From the NCBI RefSeq assembly GCF_019649055.1, contig NW_026570269.1:682001-746000 (forward strand): a stretch of DNA of 64,000 bases, in the 5' to 3' direction. The notes under the pieces were generated by a model that was not told the origin of the DNA, did not search any database, and saw only the letters and a list, made by a program, of their open reading frames with translations. The stretch's first letter is position 1. Every line of letters begins with the position of its first letter. Position numbers and translations under genes: made by a program. Shown here one piece after another: positions 1 through 13,600 of this stretch. This stretch comes from Paramacrobiotus metropolitanus. Lineage: Eukaryota; Tardigrada; Eutardigrada; Parachela; Macrobiotidae.

Positions 1-16
1 AATTAATATAATTCAG

Positions 17-401
17 GCTGAGCTGGAGGCGGAATTGGAAGAACTTGAACAAGAAGAACTCGATAAACAGTTGCTGGATGTCACGCCCGCCACCAAAGAT
101 TCACTTCCGGCTGTCCCCACGTCCGAACCGGCTGCTGCAAGTAAGTGCTTCTGCACGATTCGTTGAATATTTCCGGACCTTTTTATTTGGAAGTGGTTGT
201 TTATTATTAGACATTATTATGATTTTTTTATTTGATTGGCATTTAATATTTTCAGTAAAACTTGTAAGGCGATGAGCTTTAATCCGATCTACTTTTATCT
301 CTGTAAACGTTGTAGGTCGTGCTCGGGCTCCCGCTCGTCCCACGAAAGTGGCCGACCACGAGGATGATGATATGAAAGAATTGGCACAATGGGCTAGCTA
401 A
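17..401 (+). CDS. CHMP4: CHMP4 (ESCRT-III subunit, Snf7/Vps32), 3' end only
   Basis: These are the last two coding exons, 17-140 and 316-401; the rest of the gene lies left of the window. The first exon follows an attcag acceptor and reads as the acidic CHMP4 tail helix, with ELEELEQEELDKQLLDV. It ends at a gtaagt donor in phase 1. The second exon follows tgtag and ends DDDMKELAQWAS before TAA, matching the C-terminal MIM1-type helix of CHMP4 that binds the Vps4 MIT domain. CHMP4 is the main filament-forming subunit of ESCRT-III, acting in multivesicular body budding, cytokinetic abscission and membrane repair. The short basic-proline linker between the two helices (RARAPARPTK) is divergent, as is usual for this region. 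Identification is by motif only. Confidence 0.93.
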
Positions 402-839
402 ACGCTTTCTGCTAAATCAGTCCTTTTTTCCTTTTTATGGATATTAATTTTGGCTTTTTGCTGATTGTCGTAGTTTTGTCGTATTTTGGTTCATGACAGA
501 CCGTTTATCACGTCTTGCATTATTCCCGCTGCTCCGTTATCATGGACGACAACTGCTTTAATTATTACGTGATTTTGAAATCGTGTTGAACAACCTGCAT
601 ACTATATGCAGCTGACCTTGTTGAGTGGCCGCTGTTCTAAACAGGTTTATTGCTTTGCTTTTATTTTTGCTTGCAGGTTGTAACGAACGTTAATGCAATA
701 CATGGTTTTCTTTTGCTTTGTCATTTCGGGAATTCAGACGGTGTTTGTGATCCGATTCCAAAGAGTAAAAAACAGTTTATATGTGTAAACGCATTAAGTA
801 ATGATAAGTTTGAACTTCAATACTAACCATAAGGGCAAG
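402..839. other. Intergenic, convergent 3' ends of CHMP4 and apextrin
   Basis: No gene is seen. The segment separates two convergently transcribed genes and probably holds both 3' UTRs. No clear AATAAA was found on the CHMP4 side. Confidence 0.5.
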
Positions 840-2945
840 TTAATTTTTTCGCGAGTAGTAGCAGAAAAACAGTTCATGATCTCCATCATGCAGTTTATAG
901 CCGTACGGTGTGCTGCCTTTCAGTTCGCAGGTGGAAAACCAATGATTTTCGCAGTCCAGATGGATGTAGTGCATTTCCGCGTTCATCCCAAACACTTCCT
1001 GGCACACTCCGCGTTTCGGCATCAAAATGAAGCTGCGCTCCACCGGCAGGAACATGGGCTTAAATGGACTGGAGTCATCACGACAGCAGTACTTGTAAAT
1101 TGTGTTGTGATTGTATTTGCCATCAGGAAGCGTGCCGACCGCGAAGTTTTTGTTGTAGTAATCATCGTCATCATGTTCATATGTGCCTTCGCTGAATCCA
1201 AACGGACAAGGACTTTTCTTGGATTTGTAGATGCAGTACGAGCCCATTGGCCATTCACTGCGCGGGGCGTTTGGATCATTGAATTCCTTCATGCAGAAAT
1301 CAAGGGCAACATCGTTGGCCCAGACTTGACTGGAAGTGCGGGAGGCAAATCCCGGTGACCTGAAAACATACGAATCGGCATTATTCTGCGGTCAGTTTCA
1401 TAATTTTAATCAACCAAACGCACCAGCTGTTATCAGGAGTATTCACGTTTGCCGTGTCATGGAATCGTTTTCCGTACAGCCAGTCAAATTGGCACTCTTC
1501 GTTGGTCTTGAGTAAACCGTAGTAACCCGTTGGCCAGTGCTTCGGCGCCGGGATTTCTCTCATCAGTTCGTGCAGCGCCTGTTCCGCTCCAAGCCACGTT
1601 GGATACTTCTCCAGACCGTATGTAATAGCCTGCTTCAAATTAGCCATCGTGTCTGTACTGCGTACACCCGGACAGATTTGATCGGCCGAGCGCGGCAAAT
1701 ACTTGGCATCCATAAATGACTCGAGGCTGCGCAAACGCAGACTGACCGGTTCCGGGAACGTTTCCGTCCCGGAGGTGAAGTTTAGCGTGTTGCCGTAGGC
1801 ATGGAATTCCTGAATGTACTCCCTTGCGGACTTCTTAGCGGCTAAGGTCACACGGGCGGTGAACAGCTGAAACCAGCCGGCTTCGTAGAAGATGCTTCCG
1901 GTGTAGTCGGTCTGCATGGCCCGGATCAGCTCCACCGTATCCACTTCGGAGTGTTCATAGTCTTTGGTACCGACCGTGAGACCGACGATAGCGTGGGTGC
2001 CCCATTGTTTGAAAAAGCGGAACAAGTCGTCGTCGGTTTGGCGAGTTGCTAGCCGGCAGAGGGCCGCGGTGAAGTACTCGTCCAGTTCGATTTCGAGAAG
2101 GTCACGGTCACTCTTGAAACCGCTTTCCCCGAAGACGCAGACTGCTTTCTTGAATAAGATGCTCTTATTGCGCTGCTCCAAGAGTTCGACGGCACGCTCG
2201 AACCCCAGACTAACGCCTCCCGTGTGAGTCAAGAGTTCTGGACCCTGTAACAGATCAGATACATTAATCATTACGTCGCACGCGGACGTTAGATTGTGGA
2301 GTGTGCCGCTATAATAATGACCAATAATCGTTCTTAAAGCCAGCCAAATCACTTTACGAATTTTATTTTATTTGAATTAAACTTATTGTTAAAAAAGCTA
2401 AATTACTGATTTACTGCTAAATATCAGTCTGACTATTTTACGGTTGCCGTATGTGCATGCGTAACCGGATGTAAAATTAATATCGTTTAATTGTACGTAT
2501 TTTTTTAAAGTCGTACCACCCCAGTTCCTTCCAGATTAAGGCTTGTGCTGAAGGAGTCAACATAATCCCGGCTGTCCAGAATCAGACTCTCCTCGACCGT
2601 TCGCGAGCATACCGTTCCGACCGGCACACAGTTGGCCTGATCGGGACAGTCGGAATTTGGGTTGCCCTGGTTGGTGGTTTTGAGCACCTTCACCGTTCGC
2701 TTCAGCCCGGGATCCATGCCGCCCTTCCCCAGATCCCCTCCATGGGGATTACCCTGGACCAGATCATAGGCGGTGCCCAGGAAGACACCGCCACGGTTGT
2801 GATTCTGAGGATGGATGACTTTGGACAGGATGCGGGATTCGATTTCCAAGCCTTCCGGTTCGGTTAGATGTTTCGGTAGGCGTTTGGCTACCGCACTGGT
2901 CATCAGCAATGCAGCGGAAAGAAGTAATACTTTGTAAAACAACAT
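840..2945 (-). CDS. Apextrin-like secreted protein: signal peptide, MACPF domain, ApeC domain
   Basis: Three exons on the minus strand: 2517-2945, 1424-2244 and 840-1359, giving about 589 residues with all phases consistent. The first exon starts with a signal peptide (MLFYKVLLLSAALLMTSAVA). The middle exon holds the MACPF signature around FKQWGTHAIVG, plus a Cys-containing segment (KKAVCVF) typical of the fold. The last exon is an ApeC domain with its cysteine spacing: FCMKEF, SYCIYK, CPFGFSEG, GTLPDGKY, YCC, CQEV and a closing FFCYY. MACPF proteins oligomerise on membranes and form pores. ApeC domains in cnidarians, molluscs and amphioxus are linked to binding of microbial surfaces, so an extracellular innate-defence role is likely. 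The donor of exon 1 could be GTACGA (used here) or a GT two bases away in the transcript; both keep a sensible protein. Confidence 0.88.
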
Positions 2946-4261
2946 GTCTGGATTGTGGGATAATGGTGTTGGACTGCTCAAACTGCTGAGCGATGACCAA
3001 GCGGTTAGGAAAATTGCAACGCTTCCTTAAAATGAATGCAGCATCGCTTCATTAATATTGGTCACTGTGACAGCTTGTTTGTGCACGAGGTGCATAATAT
3101 AATCGAACAAGCGCAGTTTACGGTCATTCTTTATTTTTAATAACGTTGTTCTAAATCCCTGTTGTTTATTTATCAGTTTTTCTTTCTAGTTAATTTGTAT
3201 ATAACATTATCATGCCAAAGAAATCTTATATCTGTATAACGACAGCGATAGTTTATCAAAAATCGCACTTTTGCTATCGACAATTTGCAGCCGGAAATTT
3301 TTGCTTTGTTGTGGAAATGATAAGTGCGTATCGCACAAATACAATTATACTGTACCTACTCGTACGTCACGGTTCTCTATATAATATTACTTTAAAACTC
3401 TAGCAGATAAGACGGTTAAGAAATCAGGGCTGTTACAAATTAATTTTTAAAAAAGCTGAACAATGTATCACATCTACCGGTGCAAAGTTACAAACACGCA
3501 TACATAAGCTAGCTTGATGTTGGTACCAGAAACCGGGCATGGTACCGCAATACACGTCTTTATACTCTTTTTTTGGAATGTACTACCAGTACCTACCCTA
3601 CTCTTTTTTGAATGTCCGCATTTTCAGAGACATACATGAACTTGACTTTGTTTTTGTTCTAGTACTTTAATTTTGTACTCCTAAAATGCTCCCGGCATAT
3701 AAAGCGGGCGACAAATGAGGGTTCTCGTTTTACCTACCATCTAGATGCAGATTCCCCGGAAACCCATGGTCACTCGCTGACCTGACTGAGTTACAGTACT
3801 AACATTTATGTACACCGTAAAGTGTGTAATTCTTTTGCAATAAAAACTGTGTCTCTGGTAGTAACTCTGAACCTACATCAATTCATCCATACTGGGCTAA
3901 AAAAGGCTTGTGCAAATGCTACGTATCTATAACTTATGTATAACACAATACATAAGTGCAGTTGTGCACAGGCACGTATAGTCGTATACTATATTATTTT
4001 TTAGGGTATATATATTTATATATATGATAGTTTTGGGATCCACATTTATCAGCGGTAATGGTATATAATTATAATGAAATATTGACCTCAAACGGATCAG
4101 TGCGCAACATTGACTTGCGTGCTGTAATCGACCTTCTGTAACCGACCGCTGTAATCGCTTTGCACAGGGTGCAGCTGGTTGTAAAGGATAGCGTAGCGCA
4201 AAACAGCCGAGCTCCTCTTCCCTTTCTTGGCACACCCTCACGCCCAACATCGAACTTGTGA
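2946..4261. other. Intergenic, AT-rich, no gene recognised
   Basis: This lies upstream of the apextrin gene. A CATATAAAG TATA-like box occurs near 3698 on the plus strand, but no convincing ORF follows it. Short ORFs here lack codon bias or family resemblance. Confidence 0.4.
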
Positions 4262-4601
4262 TTAATTCGGTTTAACATTTTGGTTACGCTCCAGTAGGCC
4301 ATCCAACTTCCTGAGCATATCCTGCACCTCCTGCCGATCGTAATCCGTAATGGGCGGGGCTTTCTCAAAGGTGTCCTGCATCTTAGCGTTGATGGCGCTG
4401 GTGTACGGCCCCTCCATCACCGGCGGAGCCAACTGATGGTTGGCGCCGGTGGCCGTATTGAGTGTCGTTCCGCGGTCACCCGCAATGAGGTCCGGATGCT
4501 GATCCACATGGGAACTGACGGGCGGGAGGCTAGAGAGGTCTTTGTTCACGGTAATTCCCGAGTCGGTCCTTATATCACTGATTAGGCCACGCCGGTTCAT
4601 T
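4262..4601 (-). CDS. Unrecognised small protein or terminal exon
   Basis: A 112-residue reading frame (ATG at 4598-4600) directly follows a TTTGCAG acceptor, so the exon begins one base before the Met and a 5' UTR exon probably lies further right. I do not recognise the family. The sequence is hydrophilic with no signal peptide or membrane segment. Its C-terminal part (DYDRQEVQDMLRKLDGLLER) looks like an amphipathic helix or short coiled coil, after a Pro/Thr-rich disordered stretch. Base composition is clearly more GC-rich than the flanks, as for other exons here. It may be a complete small protein or the last exon of a larger gene. Confidence 0.5.
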
Positions 4602-7600
4602 CTGCAAAGTGCGTTCCACGCACGCTATTTGATCCTGCAATGGAATAATGGCTGCGGTTCAGTATAAGTGCGAATTACGCGGCAGCTGAGGTTAAAATAA
4701 CGCCTTTCGAAAGGGCATCACATGTACTAGAAGTAGGTAATTGTATGACGGGGAATATCCGGGACATAATTACGGCACATTAACAATAATAAACCCCGCC
4801 TAAAATACGGTCATTGGACGTCCTACACATCTGCCCGGGCTTGCTGTCGCTAGCGCAATGTAACTGGAAAAAAGATTCCGTACCGTTGTTAGAAAGGAAA
4901 TGTTGTGATTATTTCTTAGAATCTCCTGTCCTACTGCTCTTTTCCCCGCCAGAAATAATTAATTTCCAAAAGGTCAATCACATTTAACATGGAAAACCTC
5001 CTAGTATGCGTAGACGATTAAGGGCTTCTTTCGCGTTCGCTGATTTTACACTTAAAATGACGTTTATGAGTAGTCGCACATTGTCATCAATTAAAAGATT
5101 AGGACCAAATTGCGTATTTCATCACTTAACAGTCAGGTAAACCTATGGATTTTTTAGAAATTTACTCACCCATCGCCTGCGGTACAGTACGCAGGAACGT
5201 CACTTCCACGATCACATAGCAACTTTTTATTGATGTCTGTGCTAGTCAGTACATTATCCTCTCTCCTCGCAAAAACAATGAGCAAAACAGAAGACTCCTC
5301 TCAAAACATCCTCAAACATATGCCTGTCTTCGTATATATTTTGCTCAGAGTTTACAAACAAAAAGAGGACAGTTACAAAATGGGGCAAATCTAATTTTAA
5401 AACTTAATTTAAGTAACTGAGCAAAATATGTACAAAATATTGCGCCAAGCTTCGATGTTGTGGGTAATTAGATTTAATTAGATTGTATCAATTGTATTAC
5501 AAATTTAATTTGAATAGTTTGCGCATGACTCTAATTTTGTGGTAGCTATATTAAGGAAATCAAAATAATTCTTGAAGTTTAAAATTTAAAAAATGTTGAT
5601 AACTTTTTTGACAATTTCACACTTCGTATGAATGAATTAAACTTTATAAATGTCAGAAATCACGGAGTGGTATTGAATGACGTTGTTAGTTATAATAATT
5701 TACAAACCACTGTCCATCACTGTCATTTTAATTTTAATAACTAATACACACATACCATACACATTGGTGCGCATGCCATCCCTGCTGTCTAAAGGTCAAC
5801 GCAACTTGTCAACAGTGGCAATATCGCCGGGGAGTGGGCTGTACGTTCGTTCGTAGTTCTTACTTAACGAACGTTGTCTATAAACATTCGCACGGCACAA
5901 ATGATTTATGAAACGCCTCTGCCATTAGCCTGCAAACTGCACAGGTTGTTTGCGATGTCCTACATAGTAAATATTGGGATTTTTTATATTTTAATTAGTG
6001 TTAACGATCGGCAAACATAAATACATATAGGAGAAGTGTATATTTTATAAATCGTGAAAGACAGAGTATATTTCACTGGTAGAAGTATGCAGACATATTT
6101 ATGCAACTGAAAATGTGCGATACAAGTATAGTCTATGAATTTGCGGAATTACATTTACGAATGAAATTATCAATGTTTATTCCATATTATTATAATTTAC
6201 GAAATATATACATGTAACGAGCCAACTTTACGCGCGTTGTAGCATACTGCATGTAAAGAGTATATATTGTAGCGTGCACATTATGAGTTAAAAAACACAG
6301 GAGCAGGATTTTGGGTAAATAAAAAAGATTTGCAGTGCACATAGGATCATTGTCGGCAACGAGATAGTTAATGGGTTCTGCTGTGCAGTACTATCAACAA
6401 AATTCCCTTAGCGAGGGTCCGTGAAGAAATTGTAACCTACTGTACTGAATACAGGGTTTCATTTTACTTATTATAAAAATTCAGTATTTGACTGCTGACT
6501 GGTGAGTGCTAAAATGTCCTTATTTTTATAGTCATTTTAAATCGTTAACAAATATGTAACAAACGGTGAACTGATCCCAGGATGACGTCAATGCGGCGTG
6601 TATTGACAGATAGCCCGCTGTGCGAGAACTCAGCGCTAGGGGCTTACTTAATGTCAATGTGCATGATAGTCCGGCACACATGCCCCGTAAACCTTGTGCT
6701 TTAACCAAAAAATTGTCCTCATCACCCTATCACTCGACACATTCCCGATTCCTGAAAAGCGGAACAACAAACGAGCTGATCTGTTTTATCACAAGGATAC
6801 ACAAAGATGAGTTGTAGTTCCATGAGTAATTAGTAACAACGGATTTTACCAAGTACATTCAATGTATACGCAGGCAATTTTTGGCACTTTACGCATACAT
6901 GGACACTTTGAAATAAAATGGAATGACATAAAGCTAGGTGTGAGCTGTATAATGCATAGAAAGTTTTACTGTACCGGTGTTTGCAACTGAGTTTTTATTT
7001 GTAATTTCATATACATGTTAAATTTGTTAATGTTTCGCATACTCTATTTGTATACTCGCACGCATTCAAGTAGGGACATTTTTATGAGACGTAGAATTAA
7101 ACAAAAATTCCCAAACAAAGCCAAACACAAAACCTAATAAAAAAGTCTAACCTAACCTAACCTAACCTAATGAAAAGGAAAAAGCGATCAAAACGACACT
7201 GTATAATCAAAGGTGATAAGGTGGTGGACTTTCCCACTACTGAAACACGAAGTACAGAGCTACGAGTATATGCTTAAAAGCGCTGCTGTTTCGTGTTACG
7301 TAACGTACACGCAGAAATAAAACTGCAAGGCGTCTGACATGGCTGTAATTTGCCAGTAGAATCAATATTCAATGTAGTTTAGGTAAAACAACAGTACTGG
7401 ATTACCTTTTTCAATTACCAAGAGAAATTGTTGTTATTCTCTTTTTGTCAACAAGGTCAGCGGGGTCTCTTTCATATCGTTCTTATACCAAGCAGCTGGC
7501 TGACGAAGGTGTGCCGGTAATTATGGTTAGTCTATTGCATCGTAATCACAAGATGATAACTCCATTACATTCTTCCATTTTGATGGATCAGCCATGCTTG

Positions 7601-10600
7601 TTACAAGAATTAAAAACATCTAATGAAAAACACCGTAGTGTGTTATTGTTGACTTCTTTATGATTGTGCTTAAAGCTGCATTAAACAGGGATGGGCCGGA
7701 TGTGTAAAACTACGCGCTTGGTGTGTAACACTGATCATGCATTTTTCATCAAGAAACAACGTAGGTATTCGATAATGCCCTGAATGTGCAAATTCTGATC
7801 CATATTTAAAATTTAAGGACAAAACATGTCATGGTTTCCCTTTATCAGATAAAATATGTATCATGTTTACATCGTAACCTTTATGGTGGAAGACGAAAAC
7901 ATGGCATTATTACAGAATTAAACGTCTGACCATTAGTTCTGAATGGTACGCACTACAGATCTATCTATCGCTGGCTCCGGCGTGTCTACCGCGACATTGT
8001 GGCTTATTTAATAAAACAAGCATCAACGCATGACCGTATTCCGGTCAGAGCTATTCTGGTCCCCAACGAGAACGACTCAGACTTTGAGAAGCGTTGAGAC
8101 CGGATACGCATGTACAGGCAGGATTTCATCACCTAATCATACACAACACAAACCACAAAACCGCAGTGCACATGGCGATGTTTACGGGAACTTAGAACAT
8201 TAACGGCCCGATTTATCCCGTCAATTAGCTTCGTTATTATGGACAATCTCCTGTGCAATCATTGGTACATAAACGCAAATCACTGTTAAGAGCGCAAAAT
8301 ACATCCGTGCGTCAAGTGGTGTATTTGAGGAAAACGCCTGAGGGAACGCACAAATTAAAGCTGGAAAGGGAAAGTATAAAACTCTAGATAGTAACGGCAC
8401 CTTTTTTAGAAACAATAATGATGTCATATAGTACTACGAAACGATTTTTCGGTACAGTACATCTAACAGGAGTTTTTGGGATTCAGTATTTTTACCGCTC
8501 TTTTCGAGAGAAGTTAGCTGAGAATTTCGTGTCTCGCTTACAGAGTCATCGGTAGCGAAATGCATACATATTATTCTAGAATAAAACCGTAAACCGTGCA
8601 ATCAATTATTTCCACAAATAATTACCACGCAGTAGCGTTATTCTCACGGTGCACACTTTCCTGAAATGGCATGAAAAACAAGCGTAGTCAACAGCACCAT
8701 TTAATACTCGTATGCATTTATGTGTAGAATGACCGGGAAATCGGCGCATTCATATAGTGCTTATCGATTCTTCGGTGTAAAAATTCCCATCAATGTCACA
8801 GCCTGATACATTCCCCCGAATGGGCGAACTCGCCACTGGCGCGATTATAGGCCATAATAGCCGCACGCCCGCTACTGCATTATAAACTTCCAGGGAACAA
8901 TTTCATATTTTTCCCACTGCTGTTGCTGTCGCTTTTATATAAGAATCATCATTTATTCATATTGCTTCCCTCGTGTTTCATCCCTTTAACCAAATAGGCC
9001 ATTTCACACGGATGGTGTGTATTTACGATCAAGTCAACAGATTTTGTTTCAGCGCCCGCTAAGAGCGATTTTCTATTACGCTGGCCGCTCGCCAAGAACA
9101 CCGTCCTGTGGGGACGAGAGTCGACAGTCTGTGTTAGGCCCAGCTAAATAATGATATCCGACAGGCTGAAGCGGCAGTAATGATCTGTTCCGGTTTAAAT
9201 GCCGGCTGCAGCGGAAATGAGAAAATGTTTTTTCCCAGTGTGTGTTTGCGGCCGGGGCACATGCTGATTTAATTATCCGTCGGCTTGCGTCTTGGTACGG
9301 TTTCTTGACATTGACAATGGCACGGGGTCTTCCGATACGCGCGTACTGTAGTGGGAAATGGTGGCATCAAACCGCCGTAATTAATTAGAAGGACAAAGCC
9401 CACGTCAGCGCGTAGCCTGCTACGTGCTGTTGGCGCGCGCGTAATCAACACACCGTGTGCATTTAATGGACTGAATCCGCTAATCCCATCGCGAGGTTTT
9501 TTCCAGCTAACTGCACATTCTTCATCAAACCGTACTGATTTAATCAAGAGCATCGTTCATGATGCTTTGATTAGGCGATGATGAAGAGATTAGGCTGAAG
9601 AGTGCAACACTCGCGAGCACGCGCTGTCGTGACCGTAATTAAAGCGTGTTCCTAAATCTGTAAATCCCTTTTCGGGAAAGCACTCGCCGCGATGCTAACA
9701 AAACGTGCAAATGAGGACTCTTACGCAACAACGTTTTCTTTGACACAAAAAACTAGCTTTTTTTTAAAAAATCCAACATTTTGCTGGACGAAAAACCCGG
9801 GCCTGTTTCAAAATGGCTTTTTAACATTAATAAATTTTGAAAATTTTTTCCAACACGCACATTATTTTTTTTCTTGTTCTCGATGTGTTAATATTGACCG
9901 CTGTGTTTGCTCATGTTTCTTAAACATCAATTGAAAAGGATGCATACAAACGAGAAGTGACGGTACAATTCTTTTCTAGCTGAATGGATTACGTCTGTAT
10001 TAGCCATCACGGAAATCCAGGCACATCGAATGTCACTAGGAAACCCGGTATAATTATTGGGAAAACTCGATTGCATAGCGTCGCCGAGGGAAATTTCCCG
10101 CACTGAGTTTACCGCGTAAAGAGAGCGCCGGGCATCCACAGCGACAAGTAATATCCATCATAATTTACATTTCCGGATGACAGAACTACCTGTCATCCTG
10201 GGACCGTTCGGGCTCACTGCGCCGAACACATTGGGACACATGCACAGTGCAGGAAGAGAGAGTGAGAGAGAAAAAACACATATGCACATTGATCTGGCTA
10301 GTTGCACATGAGGAAGTAGTTCAAGGCCAAAGCACACACATACGGCGCACGAATACCCAATGACTAGGAACGGAATTATGTTACTCATTGTACCGGGCTG
10401 CCGTTTCCTCACGGGTGAACTTTATCTAAGCGGACATGCTGTGTCTACAGGGACAGCGTGTTGAGAGATTTAAACATGAAGATGATCGGGAAAAGTTGGG
10501 TGCCGGCGTTTGATTTGTGTAATAAATTTTCGGAAGTGTGCGGTTGTGAGTAAATATTTTGTACCGACTTGTGACAGTTAGTGGAATGTAAAGAGCCTGT

Positions 10601-13600
10601 ACCAATAATTCTGCTAACCTACAGAGTACAGACTGACTGTGTAAGGGGTATTGCGCGATGAAATCATGCTGACGTTCAATTACTGTATGCTAATGCAAAT
10701 CAGGAATGCACTTCAGTGAATATTGCAAGCAGATCGACTGAATCTAAGAAATATGACGTTACGGTTTTTCCGTTGAATTTTAATTAGCTAGATTTCAATA
10801 CTATATATTAAACACCAAATTAACAATTTTACTTATAATCACGTCCACTTCATGAAATTACGAATGTCAGTCTGTGACCTTGTCGAATAGCTGGGATGTT
10901 TTGTAACTTTCTGTTTTTTACATCTTGTAATTTTGTGGGCTTATTAGGCTGCTTTGCTGTGTCGACCTGCTTCAGGCAATACAGGAGCAACTTTTTGAAG
11001 TAACATATACGCAAATTACTTAGGTCTGCATAAAACTATAGCCCTGTGGCATTCTTTGTTTTGCATATCTGAAATCATATATGTATGCATACTCATCCGC
11101 CAAGAAAATGCAATTACACCGCATAGAATGCACGAATGATCAGATTTCAGGTTACACAAACCCAGATTGTTGTTGTTGCCGTACTGTGACCTATTTTGAC
11201 CAGATAGATTTATGTAGTTTAATTCGCAGGATTTGCTTTCCAGCACTTTCCATCCCATCAGCCTGACACGAATTTATCGCGGGATGCATTAGCGGCATGC
11301 ACAGCGCGCTCCTAACCTGGCAGTGTGTGTATCTGTGTGGACTGTGGAGATTGCAAGGCGATTTATTATCTTAGCTACTTACGATTAAAGGTGATCGATT
11401 TTTTTTTATCCGCGTTAGGCTTAACTGTCAGTGGCAGTAGTACAGTCATGCCGCTCCCAGTATGCAAGCACGAGTGCGCGTGACCCTTAAGGGTTTTGTG
11501 GAAAACTGTTGGGATTGTTGCTCATGCATACAGTCCAAGTGTTGACATTGGCTTTTTAATAAATGGGGACATGAATGTTAGAATATTTATTTTATAATGT
11601 TCTACATATTGCTCATCTTTGTCTACTGTGCCGAAACGTGATGAGAATCCATCTTGTCGACCTGCTTAGTTGAAATCTCATTAGTACGCATCAAACACTG
11701 GATATGACTGACATCCAGTCTGTACTATTTCGCAAAACTAGAACAAAACAGCAGCGATGTCCGAGTAATAAAAAAAAACTTATAAATGTATTTCTACATG
11801 CTACTTTTATTATTTCTGTAAATTTTCGCTGAGTTTACCGGTATAAATTTCAAATATCAAAGTTGCGATAGCTGTAAACCGTTTAGTTCAGTAAACACAT
11901 CCATGCCAATTACGGTGAAATAAACCCATAACGTCAGCAAAATAGTTTGCGTAACCTTTCTAAGGTTACCTGTTTCCCAAAAAACTACGCAAAAAAGACA
12001 TAATTTTCCGCAGCTAATTACTAGAATAGTTTGATCAGGTTTATCAGCAGCGTCTATTCCCAAAATTTAATGTGTATGTACGCATGGAACGGTCGATTTC
12101 GCCGCTACACAGACGCTCAGCTGCCGGGATCAACGTCACACTACAGAACTACTGTATACCGTCATCTGCGGTATGTACGTGCACGGGACTAAACGAATGG
12201 GCGGAAGCGGTGATTTGGTTGGGTAGCCGGCTGCATACAGCCGCCGGCACATACATACACACGCAAGGGCATACTCGCGGCCTGCATGATCCCCTCATTT
12301 AATTTCCGGATGAAAACGCTTCACACACATGCTACCGTGCCGCACGCGGTGATCTTTATAAAAGCCGATTGCATGCGCATCACTTGGACATTTTCAAACT
12401 CTCGAGCGAACGACACTACCCGGCTTTTTTCTTTCCAGAGCTGATAAACTGCAAGTTCGTTAAGATTTACATAAACTGGTCTGTTAACCGTTTTGTATGG
12501 ATGTGCGTTTCGGCGCATTAGTGAAAATATTTTGGTCAGATTCCTATATAAACATTAAGAGTCCGTCTGGGTCCATTTTTGTGTTTGTGTGTTTTTAAGG
12601 CGAAGGCCATTCGGGCAGATCGAGACGGGCCGCGCTAATTATAGCATCCCCGTCAGCATTGGACTATTCCATCAAGTGGACACTGTTAAGATAACGAGAG
12701 GTAGGGTTTTTCGATTCAATTTGGGTTATGTTGAGGATTACTGGCAGTTTGTTTTCCCAGGCACTGCATATAAATATCGGTCTGCTTGTCAGTTGATAAT
12801 TTTCTGTCTCTTCGATTTGACCGCTGCAATAATAAAATTATTATTTGGTTATATTTTTCTTTCAGCATCTACAGCCTAATTTGTGTTTATTTTTTGTGTA
12901 TAAGTGCGAAACTTAGATCTTTCATTCTTAATTAAGCCTTTTTATCGTGATATGGTCGGGGAGCGCAGCGGTGCGCATGCTTTCCCAAGAATGCAGCGGT
13001 GCGTAATTGAATTTGCGGCATTGTAGCAAACTTTTGCGTGCTTCCATGCCTTTTACATAATATCGTTGACCTGCATGCAGTTCCCATAATTAAATTATAA
13101 ATCATCAAATCAAATTATACTCCAACCGGTATAGTGTACAAACCATTTGCGTTGGCGCATTTATGCATACCGGAAATCTGTGGAATTCATTTAGTGGAGT
13201 TCTGTGTGAATGTGTATGCGGTAATCATCTCGCTAACTGCTAATGCACACGCAATATACTTGAAAATATGGGTTAAGTGCCGGTTTTCATCTGGTGGGTG
13301 TTTTCTAACCTGAAAAAGCGATTGATCATGTAACTTGTGCATATTTCTTCCTAAGGGGAATTTGATGAACCGGCGCTCTGTGCAGCGTACTCGAGATAAT
13401 TATTCCGAATTTACGGGAACACGTTCTTCCAATCAGTTGTGTAAATATAGATTTCTACGTGTGTACGCTGCTGTGATTAGCTAAGGAACCGAAAACATTT
13501 GTGCGAAAGTAGACGAGAATACAAAAAAATTGTATTATTGTACTGTATACGCACAGCATGTTTCCGGCAATGCTACTGTTCCAGGTCCAATTTAAACAAA

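Noticed and set aside
801-1358. Plus-strand ORF of 185 residues opposite the ApeC exon
   Set aside because: It is the antisense shadow of the ApeC exon, which has clear family motifs on the minus strand.
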